A stretch of DNA of 64,000 bases from Asticcacaulis sp. EMRT-3. Its GTDB lineage: Bacteria > Pseudomonadota > Alphaproteobacteria > Caulobacterales > Caulobacteraceae. Below, in pieces: positions 20,432-29,706 of the stretch; position 1 is the stretch's first letter, and every line of letters begins with the position of its first letter. The DNA is taken from assembly GCF_030027245.1 (NCBI RefSeq), contig NZ_JASERT010000001.1:2100501-2164500 (forward strand). The letters run 5' to 3'. A program made the translations under genes and the position numbers. The notes beneath the pieces are model-generated. The model ran no database searches. It was not told the DNA's origin and saw nothing but the letters and a program-made list of their open reading frames with translations.

Positions 20432-21541
20432 ATGCAGGTGCGCGAAATCATCCACAACGACCACGATGCCGTCAATGCCTTATGGGGGCAGGTCTGGTGG
20501 CCGACGCGCAGCGAGGCGGGCTGGCGCTGGCTGGCCGCCAATCCGGTGTTGCGCGAACGGCCCGCGCCGCAGGGCTGGGTGATCGAGGACAAGGATGGCC
20601 GGATCGCGGCGGTTCTGGGCGCGCTGGCCCAGCGTTACTGGCGCGGACATGAGGTCTGTTACGGCCTGACCGGCCATTCTCTGGTGGTATCGCCGCATCT
20701 GCGTGGCGCCAGCCGTCATCTGATCACGCGCATTATCTCCGAACCGGGTTTCACCGCCTGCTATACGCTCAACGCCAATATATTGTCGCACCGCCTGTAT
20801 GGCCGTTTCGGCTTTCGTGCGCCGCCCGCCGCCGTCGCCGACCGCAAACTGGCCTGGGTGATCGATCCACTGGTCTGCATGACCGCGCGCGCCTTACGCC
20901 ACGCGCTCGACGGGCGGCCCCGGCTGGCGCGGCGCGTGGGCGAGCAGTTGCGGCCCAAAGCACGGCTGTGGCGCGATCCGGTCTTTAAGCTGCCGCACGA
21001 TGTGACGACTTTTCAGCCCGGCGCGGCCTATGCCGAATTCTGGACGCGGCTGCGCGATGAAGGTGGCTGGCTGGCCGATCGCGGCCCGCATGTGCTGGAA
21101 TGGCGGCTGCAAGACCCCGACCTGACCACGGCCCCCGTCATGCTGGCCTTCCAGCGTGGCGGCGAAATCCTCGGCTATGCCTGCGCCATGTTTGCCAAGG
21201 AAAACCCTATCGAGCCGCTGGTGCTGGAAATCATCGATCTACAGGCCCTCAATACGGCACCTCTGGCGGTGGCGCGCCTGATGGACGCCCTGATGGCGGT
21301 GGCGCGGCAAGGCGGGGCGGCCAAGCTGCGCCTTGGCATGTTGAGCCCGCGCCTGCATAGCCAGCTTGGCCCCCACGCCGTCACGGCGCGCAGCGAAGGC
21401 GGCTGGCAGCACGCCCATGTCCGCATCGCGCCAAATGCGCCCGACCTGACGAGCTGGGCCCCAACCCCCTATGATGGCGACCTGTTCATGAGCCTGCGCC
21501 CGCCGCCGCGCCCGTCCTTCGCGGCTTTGAAGGCGGCCTGA
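20432..21541 (+). CDS. GNAT-like acyltransferase protein
   Basis: 369 residues. The N-terminal part has a GNAT-like layout (VREIIHNDHDAVNALWGQVW, LVVSPHLRGASRHLITRII, LYGRFGFRA). A second, less clear half (LEWRLQDPDLTTAPVMLAFQ) resembles a degenerate second GNAT domain. It may acylate a sugar, peptide or lipid, but the substrate is unknown. The gene is transcribed alone after rpoD. No membrane segments. Confidence 0.6.
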   Translation: MQVREIIHNDHDAVNALWGQVWWPTRSEAGWRWLAANPVLRERPAPQGWVIEDKDGRIAAVLGALAQRYWRGHEVCYGLTGHSLVVSPHLRGASRHLITRIISEPGFTACYTLNANILSHRLYGRFGFRAPPAAVADRKLAWVIDPLVCMTARALRHALDGRPRLARRVGEQLRPKARLWRDPVFKLPHDVTTFQPGAAYAEFWTRLRDEGGWLADRGPHVLEWRLQDPDLTTAPVMLAFQRGGEILGYACAMFAKENPIEPLVLEIIDLQALNTAPLAVARLMDALMAVARQGGAAKLRLGMLSPRLHSQLGPHAVTARSEGGWQHAHVRIAPNAPDLTSWAPTPYDGDLFMSLRPPPRPSFAALKAA

Positions 21542-21627
21542 GCCCTTACGCCAGCCCGCCTAACCGGTTCAGCGAATTAAATTCGTTTGTCTTAGAACCA
21601 TCTCACCGTAATGTGGCAGCCTTCGCT

Positions 21628-21730
21628 TAGAGCGTGTTCCGATCTGATGGGATCAGATCGGCGCTCTCAGTTTTTGTTGTAACGCGCATCTCGATCCAAA
21701 AAGTGCGGCACGCTTTTTGGATGCGCTCTA
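21628..21730. repeat. MITE-like bipartite repeat, family C
   Basis: Bounded by TAGAGC and GCTCTA. Arm 1 is CCGATCTGAT ggg ATCAGATCGG. Arm 2 is GCGCATC ... CCAAAAAGTGCG ... CGCTTTTTGG ATGCGC. The middle hinge GCTCT sits between the arms as in families A and B. It ends 19 bp before the TauE/SafE start codon. Confidence 0.85.
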
Positions 21731-21748
21731 ACGGACACATTCCGCCTT

Positions 21749-22585
21749 ATGATCCACCTCATCTCGTCCTCCCTGGCTGGCGTGCATGTCAATCCGTTTT
21801 ACGCGCTTGCCGGGCTGCTGGTGGGCGCTCTGGTGGGCCTGACCGGCGTGGGCGGCGGCTCGCTGATGACGCCGATCCTCGTGCTCTTGTTCGGCATTCA
21901 TCCGGCCACGGCCGTCGGCACCGATCTGCTCTATGCCGCAATCACCAAGGGCGTCGGTACGGCTATCCACGGTTCGCGCCGCACGGTGGACTGGCGCGTG
22001 GTGGGCCTGCTCACCCTGGGCTCGGTTCCGGCCACCCTGCTCACCCTGTTCGGCATCGCCCATTGCGGCAAGAGCGCCGCCATGTCGTCGCTGATCACCC
22101 ACGTTCTGGGCTATGCTCTGTTTCTGACGGCCATCATGCTACTGCTGCGCGGCCGCATCCGCCGCTACGCCGAACGCCAGCAGGCTGCGGCTCTGGCTGA
22201 GGGTGCCGATGAAAGTAAGCTGCACGCCCGCCGCATCGCCCTGACCATCATGGTGGGTCTGCTCCTCGGTTTTCTGGTGTCGCTGTCGTCGGTGGGGGCG
22301 GGCGCGCTGGGCGTGACGGCGCTGATCCTGCTCTATCCGCAATTGCCGACCGTCAAGATTGTCGGCTCCGACATCGCCCACGCCGTGCCCCTGACCTTTC
22401 TGGCCGGCGCCGGTTATTTCTTTCTCGGCAAGGTCGAGGTGTCGCTGCTGATCTCGCTGCTGATCGGCTCCCTGCCAGGCATTATACTGGGCAGCCTTTT
22501 GGCGCCGCGCGTGCCCGAAAAAGTGCTGCGCATCGTGCTGGCAACGGTTTTGAGTCTGGTCGGCATCAAGCTGGTGACCGGTTAA
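21749..22585 (+). CDS. TauE/SafE-family membrane permease
   Basis: 278 residues with about eight hydrophobic segments. The family repeats GLTGVGGGSLMTPILVLLFG near the start and SLSSVGAGALGVTALILLYP in the second half are both present. TauE/SafE proteins export sulfite or organosulfonates. No sulfur-metabolism gene adjoins, so the substrate cannot be inferred. A family C repeat lies just upstream and probably forms part of the 5' leader. A truncated family A repeat lies just downstream. Confidence 0.88.
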   Translation: MIHLISSSLAGVHVNPFYALAGLLVGALVGLTGVGGGSLMTPILVLLFGIHPATAVGTDLLYAAITKGVGTAIHGSRRTVDWRVVGLLTLGSVPATLLTLFGIAHCGKSAAMSSLITHVLGYALFLTAIMLLLRGRIRRYAERQQAAALAEGADESKLHARRIALTIMVGLLLGFLVSLSSVGAGALGVTALILLYPQLPTVKIVGSDIAHAVPLTFLAGAGYFFLGKVEVSLLISLLIGSLPGIILGSLLAPRVPEKVLRIVLATVLSLVGIKLVTG

Positions 22586-22595
22586 AACCCTCACC

Positions 22596-22669
22596 TAGAG
22601 CAACGAGCGTTTCATTTGACTTACAAATTGAATGCGAGATGCGGAAAAACGTAAAATGGAGAGCGGTTT
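22596..22669. repeat. Truncated MITE-like repeat, family A
   Basis: Matches the second arm of the family A repeat from TAGAGC through AACGTAAAATGGAGAGCGG, then diverges, so the first hairpin arm is lost. It lies between the convergent TauE/SafE gene and the lipoprotein gene. Confidence 0.85.
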
Positions 22670-22681
22670 ACCTGATTCCGC

Positions 22682-23164
22682 TTATTTTTTAAGATCGCAT
22701 TGAATAGTGACCGGCTTGGCCTGAGCGCCGCTCAGCAGGCCGTCATACTGGTTACAGGTGAGGATATTTGCCATGCCCGCCGCCGGATCGAGATAGGCGC
22801 GCACCGTAACCGACAAGGTGCCGTCCTTGATCCTGCCCTTCATGTCCGGCGCGAGGCCATTGCCGGTCATGACCACGGTCTGGTCATGACCCTCCACCAT
22901 CACCTGATCCTCACCCATATTGATGTGACCCGTATCATCAACGCGGTCAGCCGAGGCGGGCACCGGATCGGCATAATAATAGCCATCCACCACCACCTGC
23001 TTGCCCAGCGCCTTTAATTGCGCGGCGGCGGCGGGGGTGAAGCTTAAGGCCACCTGATAGCCGTGGGCGGCCTTCGGCTGGCTGCATTGGTTGAGCATCA
23101 GGCCGGTCAGGATGGCGGCAGCGGCGGCAAAGCCCGCCTTGATCAGGGTATGGTTGCGCAACAT
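22682..23164 (-). CDS. Hypothetical lipoprotein, paralog of the next gene
   Basis: 160 residues. The N-terminal hydrophobic segment ends in LNQCSQ, a lipobox-like site, so export and lipidation are likely. The mature part shares a pattern with the protein at 23254-23784: a V-x-L-x-FTP start, Ala/Leu-rich helix, a YY...P-x-PA motif, VD-x-x-G-x-I, and a C-terminal AQ-x-x-P...CDL. Two conserved Cys near the C-terminus may form a disulfide. No family is recognised. It is separated from its paralog by 89 bp. Confidence 0.65.
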   Translation of the reverse strand: MLRNHTLIKAGFAAAAAILTGLMLNQCSQPKAAHGYQVALSFTPAAAAQLKALGKQVVVDGYYYADPVPASADRVDDTGHINMGEDQVMVEGHDQTVVMTGNGLAPDMKGRIKDGTLSVTVRAYLDPAAGMANILTCNQYDGLLSGAQAKPVTIQCDLKK

Positions 23165-23253
23165 AACAGTCTCCGAAAATCAGGAGGCTGTGTTTATACC
23201 ATGCGCGGAAAATGCGCCAGAGACAAATATTCCGTGTACGGAAGCTTGCGCTT

Positions 23254-23784
23254 TCAACCCGCCAGATCGCAGCTCAAAACGATGGGCCTTGACTGGGCCG
23301 TAAAGACATAGTCCTGAAATATATCGCATTGCAGGACGCCTTTCTTGTCGGCCACAGCCTCGACCAGCACCAGCGGCTTGCCGCTATTGATGCTTTTGAG
23401 CGCCTCCGTCGGTACATCCTTGCCGTCGAAATTGACCTTCGCCGAATAGGTATAGGCGTGACCATTGACCGTGTACGGCGTATCGGTTGGCGTCACCTCA
23501 ACCGTATCGGTCTTGATGTCGATCACGCCGAACTTATCGACCTGACTGGCCGTGGCCGGGATGGGCAGGCCGTAATAACGCGCCGACACCCTCACCTTCT
23601 GGTGCAGCTTTTTCAGCCTGGCCACGGCCTGCGGCGTGAAGGTCAGGGTGACGCCAAACGCATAGGGCGGCGGCGGCGGGGCCACAGGCGCGCTGGCCTT
23701 ATCGTCGGTCTTTGCCTGACATTGCACAAGGCTTAAGGCCAGCAGTGCGGCCATACCCAGCTTCATAAGGTTCGAATAGATCAT
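23254..23784 (-). CDS. Hypothetical lipoprotein coupled to the fucosidase gene
   Basis: 176 residues with the signal LGMAALLALSLVQCQAK (lipobox LVQC), a Pro-rich linker and the same domain as its neighbour at 22682-23164. Its ATG overlaps the stop of the fucosidase gene (ATGA), so it is translated as part of the esterase-fucosidase operon. A periplasmic or outer-membrane accessory role in glycan use is plausible, but nothing in the sequence shows catalysis. Confidence 0.65.
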   Translation of the reverse strand: MIYSNLMKLGMAALLALSLVQCQAKTDDKASAPVAPPPPPYAFGVTLTFTPQAVARLKKLHQKVRVSARYYGLPIPATASQVDKFGVIDIKTDTVEVTPTDTPYTVNGHAYTYSAKVNFDGKDVPTEALKSINSGKPLVLVEAVADKKGVLQCDIFQDYVFTAQSRPIVLSCDLAG

Positions 23785-25415
23785 GCCACCAGCCCCGTTC
23801 CCATGATTTTCAATACCGGCGTAAAGGCCGGACGCGCATCGGGCAGTTTCACCGTCAGCCCGCCCAAGCCTAGCTCGAAATCGAGCGGCTGGCCATGCCC
23901 CAGCAGTTCGATGCGCCCTATGCTGCCTTTACGCTGCGGGCTGCCCTGCGCCATCGCCGTAATGACCATATAACCACTGTCAGGCCACGCCTGCCCCAGA
24001 ACATAGAGGATGCCCTCCTTCGTAGTGAAACGGATGTCCTCATAGGTGAAGGGCTTGACATCACCTTCATTCATCGCCCCCTCAACCGGATGGAACGGCC
24101 CCTCGCCGTAAATCTCCCACGGGCGGGTAGCGAAGATGGCGTCGCCATTGACGGCCATCCAGTCGGCCATTTCAGCCAGAATCTTTTCTTCCTTATCGTC
24201 GATCGCGCCATTGCCGCGCACCGGAATACTGAGTAGCAGATTGCCGTTTTTCGACACCACATCAATGAGGCGCTGGATCACGTCCTTTGCGGTTTTATAG
24301 CCATTGCGCTCATAGAGCGGGCGATCATAGTGCCAGTTGCCGATGCAGGTATCGGTCTGCCACGGGATCGGGCGCAGATGATCGGAAAAACCGCGCTCGA
24401 CATCCTCGGTCATGGCGTGGCGCTGTAAATCGCTCAGCTTCTTGCCGGTGGCGATCACATCGGGCTTGCCGTGCCATTTCAGGCCCTGATTGTAATAATA
24501 GGCCGTGGCGTCCAGCCCTGCCTGTTCGAGCGGCAGGCCGGTATCGTCATAATAGACGAGATCGGGCTGATACTTGTCGATCAGGTCATTGGAACGCGCC
24601 AGCCATTTCTTGACATAATAGGGATCATGGGGCGGCACCGTCTCCAGCCACTGACCGGAATGGGCGTCCGTATAGGCGTCCATCGCCTTGATCGAGTCGA
24701 TGCCGTCGGGCGCCACCATATCGCCGTGGGGGCCGGTATAAAGCTCCTGCGGATCAAAACCGTCCCACCACTGACCCTGACCATCGGCTTTCTTCAGTCG
24801 GTAGGCGTCATAGCGCAGGCCGCGCACCGCACCTTCCGGGTCATAACCATAGGCGGTCTGCCACCAGTGCCAGGCATGGGCCATATGGTTGGACACGCCG
24901 AATTTCAGCCCCTGCGCCCGCGCCGCCTTCGCCCAGCCCGCCATCGTATCGACCTTGGGGCCCAGCTTCGTGATGTTCCACGCCTGATATTGCGAATCGA
25001 ACATATCGAAATTGTCGTGATGCCCCGCCAGGGCCATGAAATATTTCGCACCGGCCTTTTTATAAAGGCCCATCAGCCGGTCAGGATCCCACTGGTCGAT
25101 CTTCCAGTCTTTCAGGAACTGCATAAAGCCGAACTGCGCCGGATGGCCGTAGGTGGCGACATGGTGATCATAAAAGCGATTGCCCTGCTGGTACATCTGG
25201 CGGCCATACCAGTCGCCCCATTCAGGGATGCACTGCGGCCCCCAGTGCGCCCAGATGCCGAGCTTGGCGTCGCGGAACCAGTCCGGTGTCTGGTAACCGG
25301 CGGCCAGCGAGTCCCATGTGCCGGTAAAGCGTTCGGTCTTCGCCCTTGCAGTCGTTCCCGCCATCAGGCCGGTGGCCGCGCCTGCACCAAGCAGGCCGCG
25401 CCGTGAAACTCTCAT
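23781..25415 (-). CDS. GH29 alpha-L-fucosidase, Tat-exported
   Basis: 544 residues. The start MRVSRRGLLGAGAATGLMAG is a twin-arginine signal. The catalytic domain follows the GH29 pattern: WFRDAKLGIWAHWGPQCIPE, KKAGAKYFMALAGHHDNFDMF, and the nucleophile Asp in DLVYYDDTG, then GNLLLSIPVRGNG. A C-terminal beta-sandwich ends the protein. It removes terminal alpha-L-fucose, for example from xyloglucan side chains. The start overlaps the esterase stop by 4 bp and its stop overlaps the lipoprotein start by 4 bp. Tat export suggests it folds in the cytoplasm before acting in the periplasm. Confidence 0.92.
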   Translation of the reverse strand: MRVSRRGLLGAGAATGLMAGTTARAKTERFTGTWDSLAAGYQTPDWFRDAKLGIWAHWGPQCIPEWGDWYGRQMYQQGNRFYDHHVATYGHPAQFGFMQFLKDWKIDQWDPDRLMGLYKKAGAKYFMALAGHHDNFDMFDSQYQAWNITKLGPKVDTMAGWAKAARAQGLKFGVSNHMAHAWHWWQTAYGYDPEGAVRGLRYDAYRLKKADGQGQWWDGFDPQELYTGPHGDMVAPDGIDSIKAMDAYTDAHSGQWLETVPPHDPYYVKKWLARSNDLIDKYQPDLVYYDDTGLPLEQAGLDATAYYYNQGLKWHGKPDVIATGKKLSDLQRHAMTEDVERGFSDHLRPIPWQTDTCIGNWHYDRPLYERNGYKTAKDVIQRLIDVVSKNGNLLLSIPVRGNGAIDDKEEKILAEMADWMAVNGDAIFATRPWEIYGEGPFHPVEGAMNEGDVKPFTYEDIRFTTKEGILYVLGQAWPDSGYMVITAMAQGSPQRKGSIGRIELLGHGQPLDFELGLGGLTVKLPDARPAFTPVLKIMGTGLVA

Positions 25416-26842
25416 TGCGCAATCTCCATCTCGCCAATCTTCATCTCAAAAGGAACGGCGGGCAGGTCGTCGGCACTATACAGATTGACATAGGGGGCAT
25501 CGGCCCAGGCGTAGCGCACCTTGATCGTATCAGGCGTATCGGCGCCTTTCAGCACCACGGTCTGACCATCGGGTATGGCCGTGACATAATGACAGGCGTC
25601 CTTGATGTCGCAGGCCTCAAAACCGATGGCTGTACTGGCGCTATAGGTTTTCAAACCAGCCCCGGCATAGCGAAAATGCACGACCAGATCATCGCCCGAA
25701 CGGCTGACCGAGGTGGCTTCAGGGCCGGTGGGCGTGACGGCCTGACCGAAGGCGATGGCGTCGGCGGCGCGCGCCAGACGATTACCGACAATGGTTTTTT
25801 CGGTCGGATGAATGTCGTTGCGGTCGCCGAAATCAAAGCTGACAGCCAGTGCCGCGTGCGGATCGGCATCGACCGCACGGCGCTGCACCTCGCGCACAGC
25901 CGCCCAGTCGGATTTTCCCGGCTGGCTGGCGGGCGCGCCGAAAGATGACAATTGCACGATCAGAAACGGCATGTCGGGCCGGTTGAAAGCGCCGCGCCAG
26001 TCGGCCATCAGGGTCGGCAGGAGCTGCGCATATTCCTGCGGATTGTCGGTATTCGATTCGCCCTGATACCAGGCAATCGCCTTGACAGTGTAAGGGGCCA
26101 GAGGCGCGATCATGGCATTGTACAGCGAAGACAACTCGTTCGGTGCCCATTGTGTCGCTTCGATATGGCCGTGATAGCCGATGCGCTGCAAGGCTCCGGC
26201 ACTGATCCACGCCTGAATCGTGGTGCCGCCCCAGTAGGAATCGATGAAGCCGACGGGCACGCCATGCTCTTTTTGCAAGGCCTTGCTCATATAGTAACAG
26301 ACTGCCGAGGCGTCGCCCGTGCTATCCGGCCCGGCCACGCGCCAGCTTGCCGGTTTCGTCAGTTCGGTTTGCGGCGTGCTGGCACTGGCCGTATCGATGT
26401 TGATAAAGCGCAAATTGGCATTGGCCGAGGCGCCGACCTCGTTCCAGGCATTGGTGGCGAACTTGACCGGAAACTGCATGTTCGACTGGCCGGTGCACAG
26501 GAACACATCGCCGATCATGATGTCGCTGAGCGTGGTGCTGCCCGCCGCATCTGTCGCTGTCAAACTGTAGGGGCCGCCCGCGCTCATGGCCGGCAGATCG
26601 GCCTGCCAATGGCCCTTCGCATCGGCGCTGACCAAGGCCTGCTGGCCATTCAGGTTCAGGGTGAGCTTGGCATGGGCAGGGGCCGTGCCCCACAGATGCA
26701 GCGGACGGTCGCGTTGCAAAACGCCATGATCGCCGAAAATCCCTGCGAATCTTAGGTCAGAATTTTGCGCCAGAACCGGGCTGGCCGCCGCAGCCAGGCC
26801 TATAGCCAGAACCGAAAAGGCGCGGATATATCGTAAAACCAT
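25412..26842 (-). CDS. Sialate O-acetylesterase-type carbohydrate esterase
   Basis: 476 residues with a cleaved signal peptide (FSVLAIGLAAAASPVLAQ). It belongs to the SASA/SGNH esterases: the catalytic serine lies in FLCTGQSNMQFP, followed by GFIDSYWGGTTIQAW and AIAWYQGESNT, with the C-terminal DRNDIHPTEK providing the Asp-His pair. In plant-polysaccharide loci such enzymes deacetylate xylan, xyloglucan or mannan. As first gene of the operon with the GH29 fucosidase, deacetylation followed by defucosylation is a reasonable reading. True sialic acid activity is less likely here. Confidence 0.85.
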   Translation of the reverse strand: MVLRYIRAFSVLAIGLAAAASPVLAQNSDLRFAGIFGDHGVLQRDRPLHLWGTAPAHAKLTLNLNGQQALVSADAKGHWQADLPAMSAGGPYSLTATDAAGSTTLSDIMIGDVFLCTGQSNMQFPVKFATNAWNEVGASANANLRFINIDTASASTPQTELTKPASWRVAGPDSTGDASAVCYYMSKALQKEHGVPVGFIDSYWGGTTIQAWISAGALQRIGYHGHIEATQWAPNELSSLYNAMIAPLAPYTVKAIAWYQGESNTDNPQEYAQLLPTLMADWRGAFNRPDMPFLIVQLSSFGAPASQPGKSDWAAVREVQRRAVDADPHAALAVSFDFGDRNDIHPTEKTIVGNRLARAADAIAFGQAVTPTGPEATSVSRSGDDLVVHFRYAGAGLKTYSASTAIGFEACDIKDACHYVTAIPDGQTVVLKGADTPDTIKVRYAWADAPYVNLYSADDLPAVPFEMKIGEMEIAQ

Positions 26843-27179
26843 CTGGCAACGTCTCCCTTCAGAGGCAAAACCTTGAATCCCTTGCGCATTTTAAACCGCT
26901 TGTCGTGCGCCGGGCGGTCGTTTCCTCTATTTGTTTTATTTATCTGCGGACGGACTGTGATGTCTGTCAATCCCGATAACGGCAAAAAAACGCCGTATCT
27001 TCAAGCTATTTTGCGAACATGCATTGTGGGTCGCATTATTCATTTTTGCATAACAAATATATTTCACAAGCAAAAAACATGGGACTTAACCATTTGCCAA
27101 GCGGCGCAAGCCGTCCTATACACAGATAAATCTAAGCAAAACGGCCATGTGAATGCCGTATCGGGTAAAGGACTGTAGG
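26843..27179. promoter_or_regulatory. Divergent control region, esterase operon / LacI gene
   Basis: An AT-richer stretch between divergent genes. The plus strand has a sigma70-like promoter for the regulator: TTGCCA (27094-27099) and TATACA (27117-27122), spacing 17. No copy of the TGGTAGCGYTAACA operator was found here. A CGGC-A7-CGCCG inverted repeat lies near 26980-26996. No gene is visible. Confidence 0.5.
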
Positions 27180-28232
27180 GTGGCGCGAAAGGTTGGTCGG
27201 CGCGGGGGCAATATCGTCACCATTCATGATGTCGCGCGCCATGTCGGCGTTTCACCCATGACGGTGTCGCGCGTCATCAATGGCGAAAAAAATGTCCGTG
27301 AGGAAACGCGGGCCAAGGTGATGGCCTCGGTCGAGGCGCTCAACTATTCGCCCAATCTGGCGGCGCGCTCGCTGGCCACCCAGGATTCGGCGCGTATCGG
27401 CCTGCTCTATTCCAACCCGTCCGTGGCTTTTTTAAGCGAATTCCTGCTCGGCATCCTGTCGGAAAGCTCGCAGGGCGGCGCGCAATTGCTGATCGAATCG
27501 TGCGAAGGCCCCGAAGGGGCTACCACCGCGCTGGAAAAGATGAAGGCGGGCGGTTGCGATGGTGTCATCCTGTCGCCGCCCCTGTCGGATTCGACGCGCG
27601 TGGCCAGAACCCTCACCGAAATGAACCTGCCCTTTGTCGGCGTGGCGATGGCGCGTCTGGCCGATGATGTGTCCTGCGTCATGATCGACGATTTTAAGGC
27701 CGCCAAGGCCATGACGCGGCGGCTGCTCGAACTGGGCCACCGCAAAATCGCCTTTATCAAGGGCCCGCCCAATGCCTATGCCAGCCAGAAGCGCTTCGAG
27801 GGCTTTGAAGCCGCCATGCTCAAGGCAGGGCTGGAGGTTGAGGCGACCGCCGTGGCGCAGGGCTCCTTTACCTACCGTTCCGGCTTCGACGCCGCCGAAC
27901 GCCTGTTGAGCCAGAAAATTCGCCCCACCGCCATCTTCGCCTCTAACGATGACATGGCCGCCGGTGCCGTGGCCGCCGCCCACCGTCTGGGCCTTGATGT
28001 ACCGACTACCGTCACCGTGGTAGGGTTCGACGATACGGCAATGGCCTCATCGGTCTGGCCCGAACTGACCACGGTGCGCCAGCCCATCGCCGATATGGCG
28101 GGGCTGTCGGTGCGCGTCCTGCTTGACGCCATTCGCGCCCACCGCCAGGGCAGGTCGTTCGAGCCGGTGCGCGAAATTCGTGACTTTTCCCTGATCGAGC
28201 GCCAGTCATCGGCGAACGCAGCGGAGCCCTGA
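27180..28232 (+). CDS. xylR: LacI-family transcriptional regulator, probable xylose repressor
   Basis: 350 residues from GTG 27180, which has AAAGGA seven bases upstream; an ATG at 27153 lacks a ribosome site. The HTH and hinge read VTIHDVARHVGVSPMTVSRV then SPNLAARSLA. A periplasmic-binding-protein-like sensor domain follows (ARIGLLYSNPSVAFLSEFLL, IFASNDDMAAGAVAAAHRLG, VVGFDDTAMAS). It lies immediately upstream of the xylX operon, whose promoter carries a LacI-type palindrome, so it most likely represses that operon in the absence of xylose or a product. Effector identity is inferred from context. Confidence 0.75.
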   Translation: MARKVGRRGGNIVTIHDVARHVGVSPMTVSRVINGEKNVREETRAKVMASVEALNYSPNLAARSLATQDSARIGLLYSNPSVAFLSEFLLGILSESSQGGAQLLIESCEGPEGATTALEKMKAGGCDGVILSPPLSDSTRVARTLTEMNLPFVGVAMARLADDVSCVMIDDFKAAKAMTRRLLELGHRKIAFIKGPPNAYASQKRFEGFEAAMLKAGLEVEATAVAQGSFTYRSGFDAAERLLSQKIRPTAIFASNDDMAAGAVAAAHRLGLDVPTTVTVVGFDDTAMASSVWPELTTVRQPIADMAGLSVRVLLDAIRAHRQGRSFEPVREIRDFSLIERQSSANAAEP

Positions 28233-28291
28233 ATTCCAGAATCGCAGACGGTGAATCCGGTTGTTATCGTCGGCGATATGGCATATTTTTC

Positions 28292-28331
28292 TTGACTCAT
28301 GCTGCTGATTGCCAGATTGGTAGCGCTAACA
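28292..28331 (+). promoter_or_regulatory. xylX promoter with LacI-type operator
   Basis: A -35-like TTGACT lies at 28292-28297, and the palindromic operator TGGTAGCGCTAACA at 28318-28331, which would overlap the -10/+1 region. The same operator and the preceding TGACxATGCTGC spacing recur before the transporter gene at 33416-33429. It matches the xylose-regulon motif I recall from Caulobacter. Confidence 0.75.
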
Positions 28332-28448
28332 CAAAAGAAGCCCGTGAGCGGTGCAAGCCACTCTTGCAGGGTCTGACAGGTTGAGACGAAGGCGAGCAAC
28401 CGCCACCCACAAAACGCACATCGCCTTATCTTAAGGAATTCGACGACT

Positions 28449-29675
28449 ATGCCCGAAACCGCGCCCCAAAACGTGTCCCCCAGCACGTCCCCAAATGCGT
28501 CTATGGCCTTTTTGCCGCAGGACTGGCGTGACGCCACCCTGATCGGCCGCATTGAACTGCCCGAAGGCCCGACGCCGATCATGGTCAGGGGCGGCGAGGT
28601 GTTCGACATGACGCCGGTGGCCCCCACTGTGTCGCAGCTTCTGGCCGTCTGGCCGCAGGCGGGTGTGCCTGCGGGCGGCAAGAGCCTGGGCAAGATCGAA
28701 GATTTCCATTTCGGCAAGCTGTGGAGCGGCGCGCGCGACGGTGCGCAGCTTTTGTCGCCGGTCGATCTGCAATGCGTCAAGGCAGCGGGCGTCACCTTCG
28801 CCGTGTCGGCGGTTGAGCGCGTCATCGAAGAACGGGCGCGTGGCGATGCCGATAAGGCGCAGGCCATCCGCAACGATCTGGCCGAACGGGTCGGCGGCGA
28901 CATCCGCTCGGTCAAGCCGGGTTCAGAAGCCTCGGCCAAGCTGAAGGCCGCCCTGATCTCGGATGGTTTGTGGTCGCAATATCTCGAAGTGGCCATTGGC
29001 CCCGATGCCGAGGTCTTCACCAAGTCGCCGGTGCTCTCTTCGGTCGGCTGGGGCGAAGAGGTCGGCGTGCGCTCCGATTCGACCTGGAACAACCCCGAAC
29101 CCGAAGTGGTGATGGTGGTGACGCCGGAAGGCCGCGCCGTCGGTGCCACGCTCGGTAATGATGTCAACCTGCGCTGCTTCGAGGGCCGTTCGGCCCTGCT
29201 GCTCGGCAAGGCCAAGGACAACAATGCCTCCTGCGCCCTGGGTCCCTTTGTGCGCATGTTCGATGACAGCTTCACGATAGATGATGTGCGTTCCGCCGTG
29301 CTCGACCTGAAGATCGACGGCCCGGAAGGCTATGAGCTGGTCGGCCGCTCCACCATGAGCGAGATCAGCCGCGACCCGCTCGATCTGATCGCTCAGGCGA
29401 TGAGCGAGCACCATTACCCCGATGGCTTCGTGCTGATGCTCGGCACCCTCTTCGCCCCGACGCAGGATCGTGACGTGCCGGGACGCGGCTTCACCCACAA
29501 GATCGGCGATGTCGTCAAGGTGGCCACGCCGAAGCTCGGCTGCCTGGAAAACCGTGTCACCACCTCAAAGGACGCGCGCAACTGGACGTTTGGTATCGCC
29601 GCCCTGATGCAAAATCTGGCCGATCGCGGCCTGTTGCGCCCGCGCAGCCCCGAAGCCGCCCGCAAGGCTGGCTAA
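28449..29675 (+). CDS. xylX: 2-keto-3-deoxy-D-xylonate dehydratase (FAH family)
   Basis: 408 residues of the fumarylacetoacetate hydrolase family. Matches to C. crescentus XylX as I remember it include LLAPVDLQC-like LLSPVDLQCVKAAGVTFAVS, RVIEERARGDADKAQAIRN, DGLWSQYLEVAIGPDAEVFT and LGNDVNLRCFEGRSALLLGK. It dehydrates 2-keto-3-deoxyxylonate to alpha-ketoglutarate semialdehyde in the Weimberg pathway. First gene after the operator; a leader of about 115 nt with AAGGA before ATG. In C. crescentus xylA follows; here xylB follows after 31 bp, so the semialdehyde dehydrogenase is missing from this cluster. Confidence 0.92.
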   Translation: MPETAPQNVSPSTSPNASMAFLPQDWRDATLIGRIELPEGPTPIMVRGGEVFDMTPVAPTVSQLLAVWPQAGVPAGGKSLGKIEDFHFGKLWSGARDGAQLLSPVDLQCVKAAGVTFAVSAVERVIEERARGDADKAQAIRNDLAERVGGDIRSVKPGSEASAKLKAALISDGLWSQYLEVAIGPDAEVFTKSPVLSSVGWGEEVGVRSDSTWNNPEPEVVMVVTPEGRAVGATLGNDVNLRCFEGRSALLLGKAKDNNASCALGPFVRMFDDSFTIDDVRSAVLDLKIDGPEGYELVGRSTMSEISRDPLDLIAQAMSEHHYPDGFVLMLGTLFAPTQDRDVPGRGFTHKIGDVVKVATPKLGCLENRVTTSKDARNWTFGIAALMQNLADRGLLRPRSPEAARKAG

Positions 29676-29706
29676 GCCCCCCTGTTTTTGGAAAAGTGAG
29701 TTCTTA

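Noticed and set aside
23781..26842. Sialic-acid utilisation locus
   Set aside because: Only the esterase family name suggests it; no lyase, kinase or sialidase is present, and the GH29, GH3 and xyl context points to plant hemicellulose.
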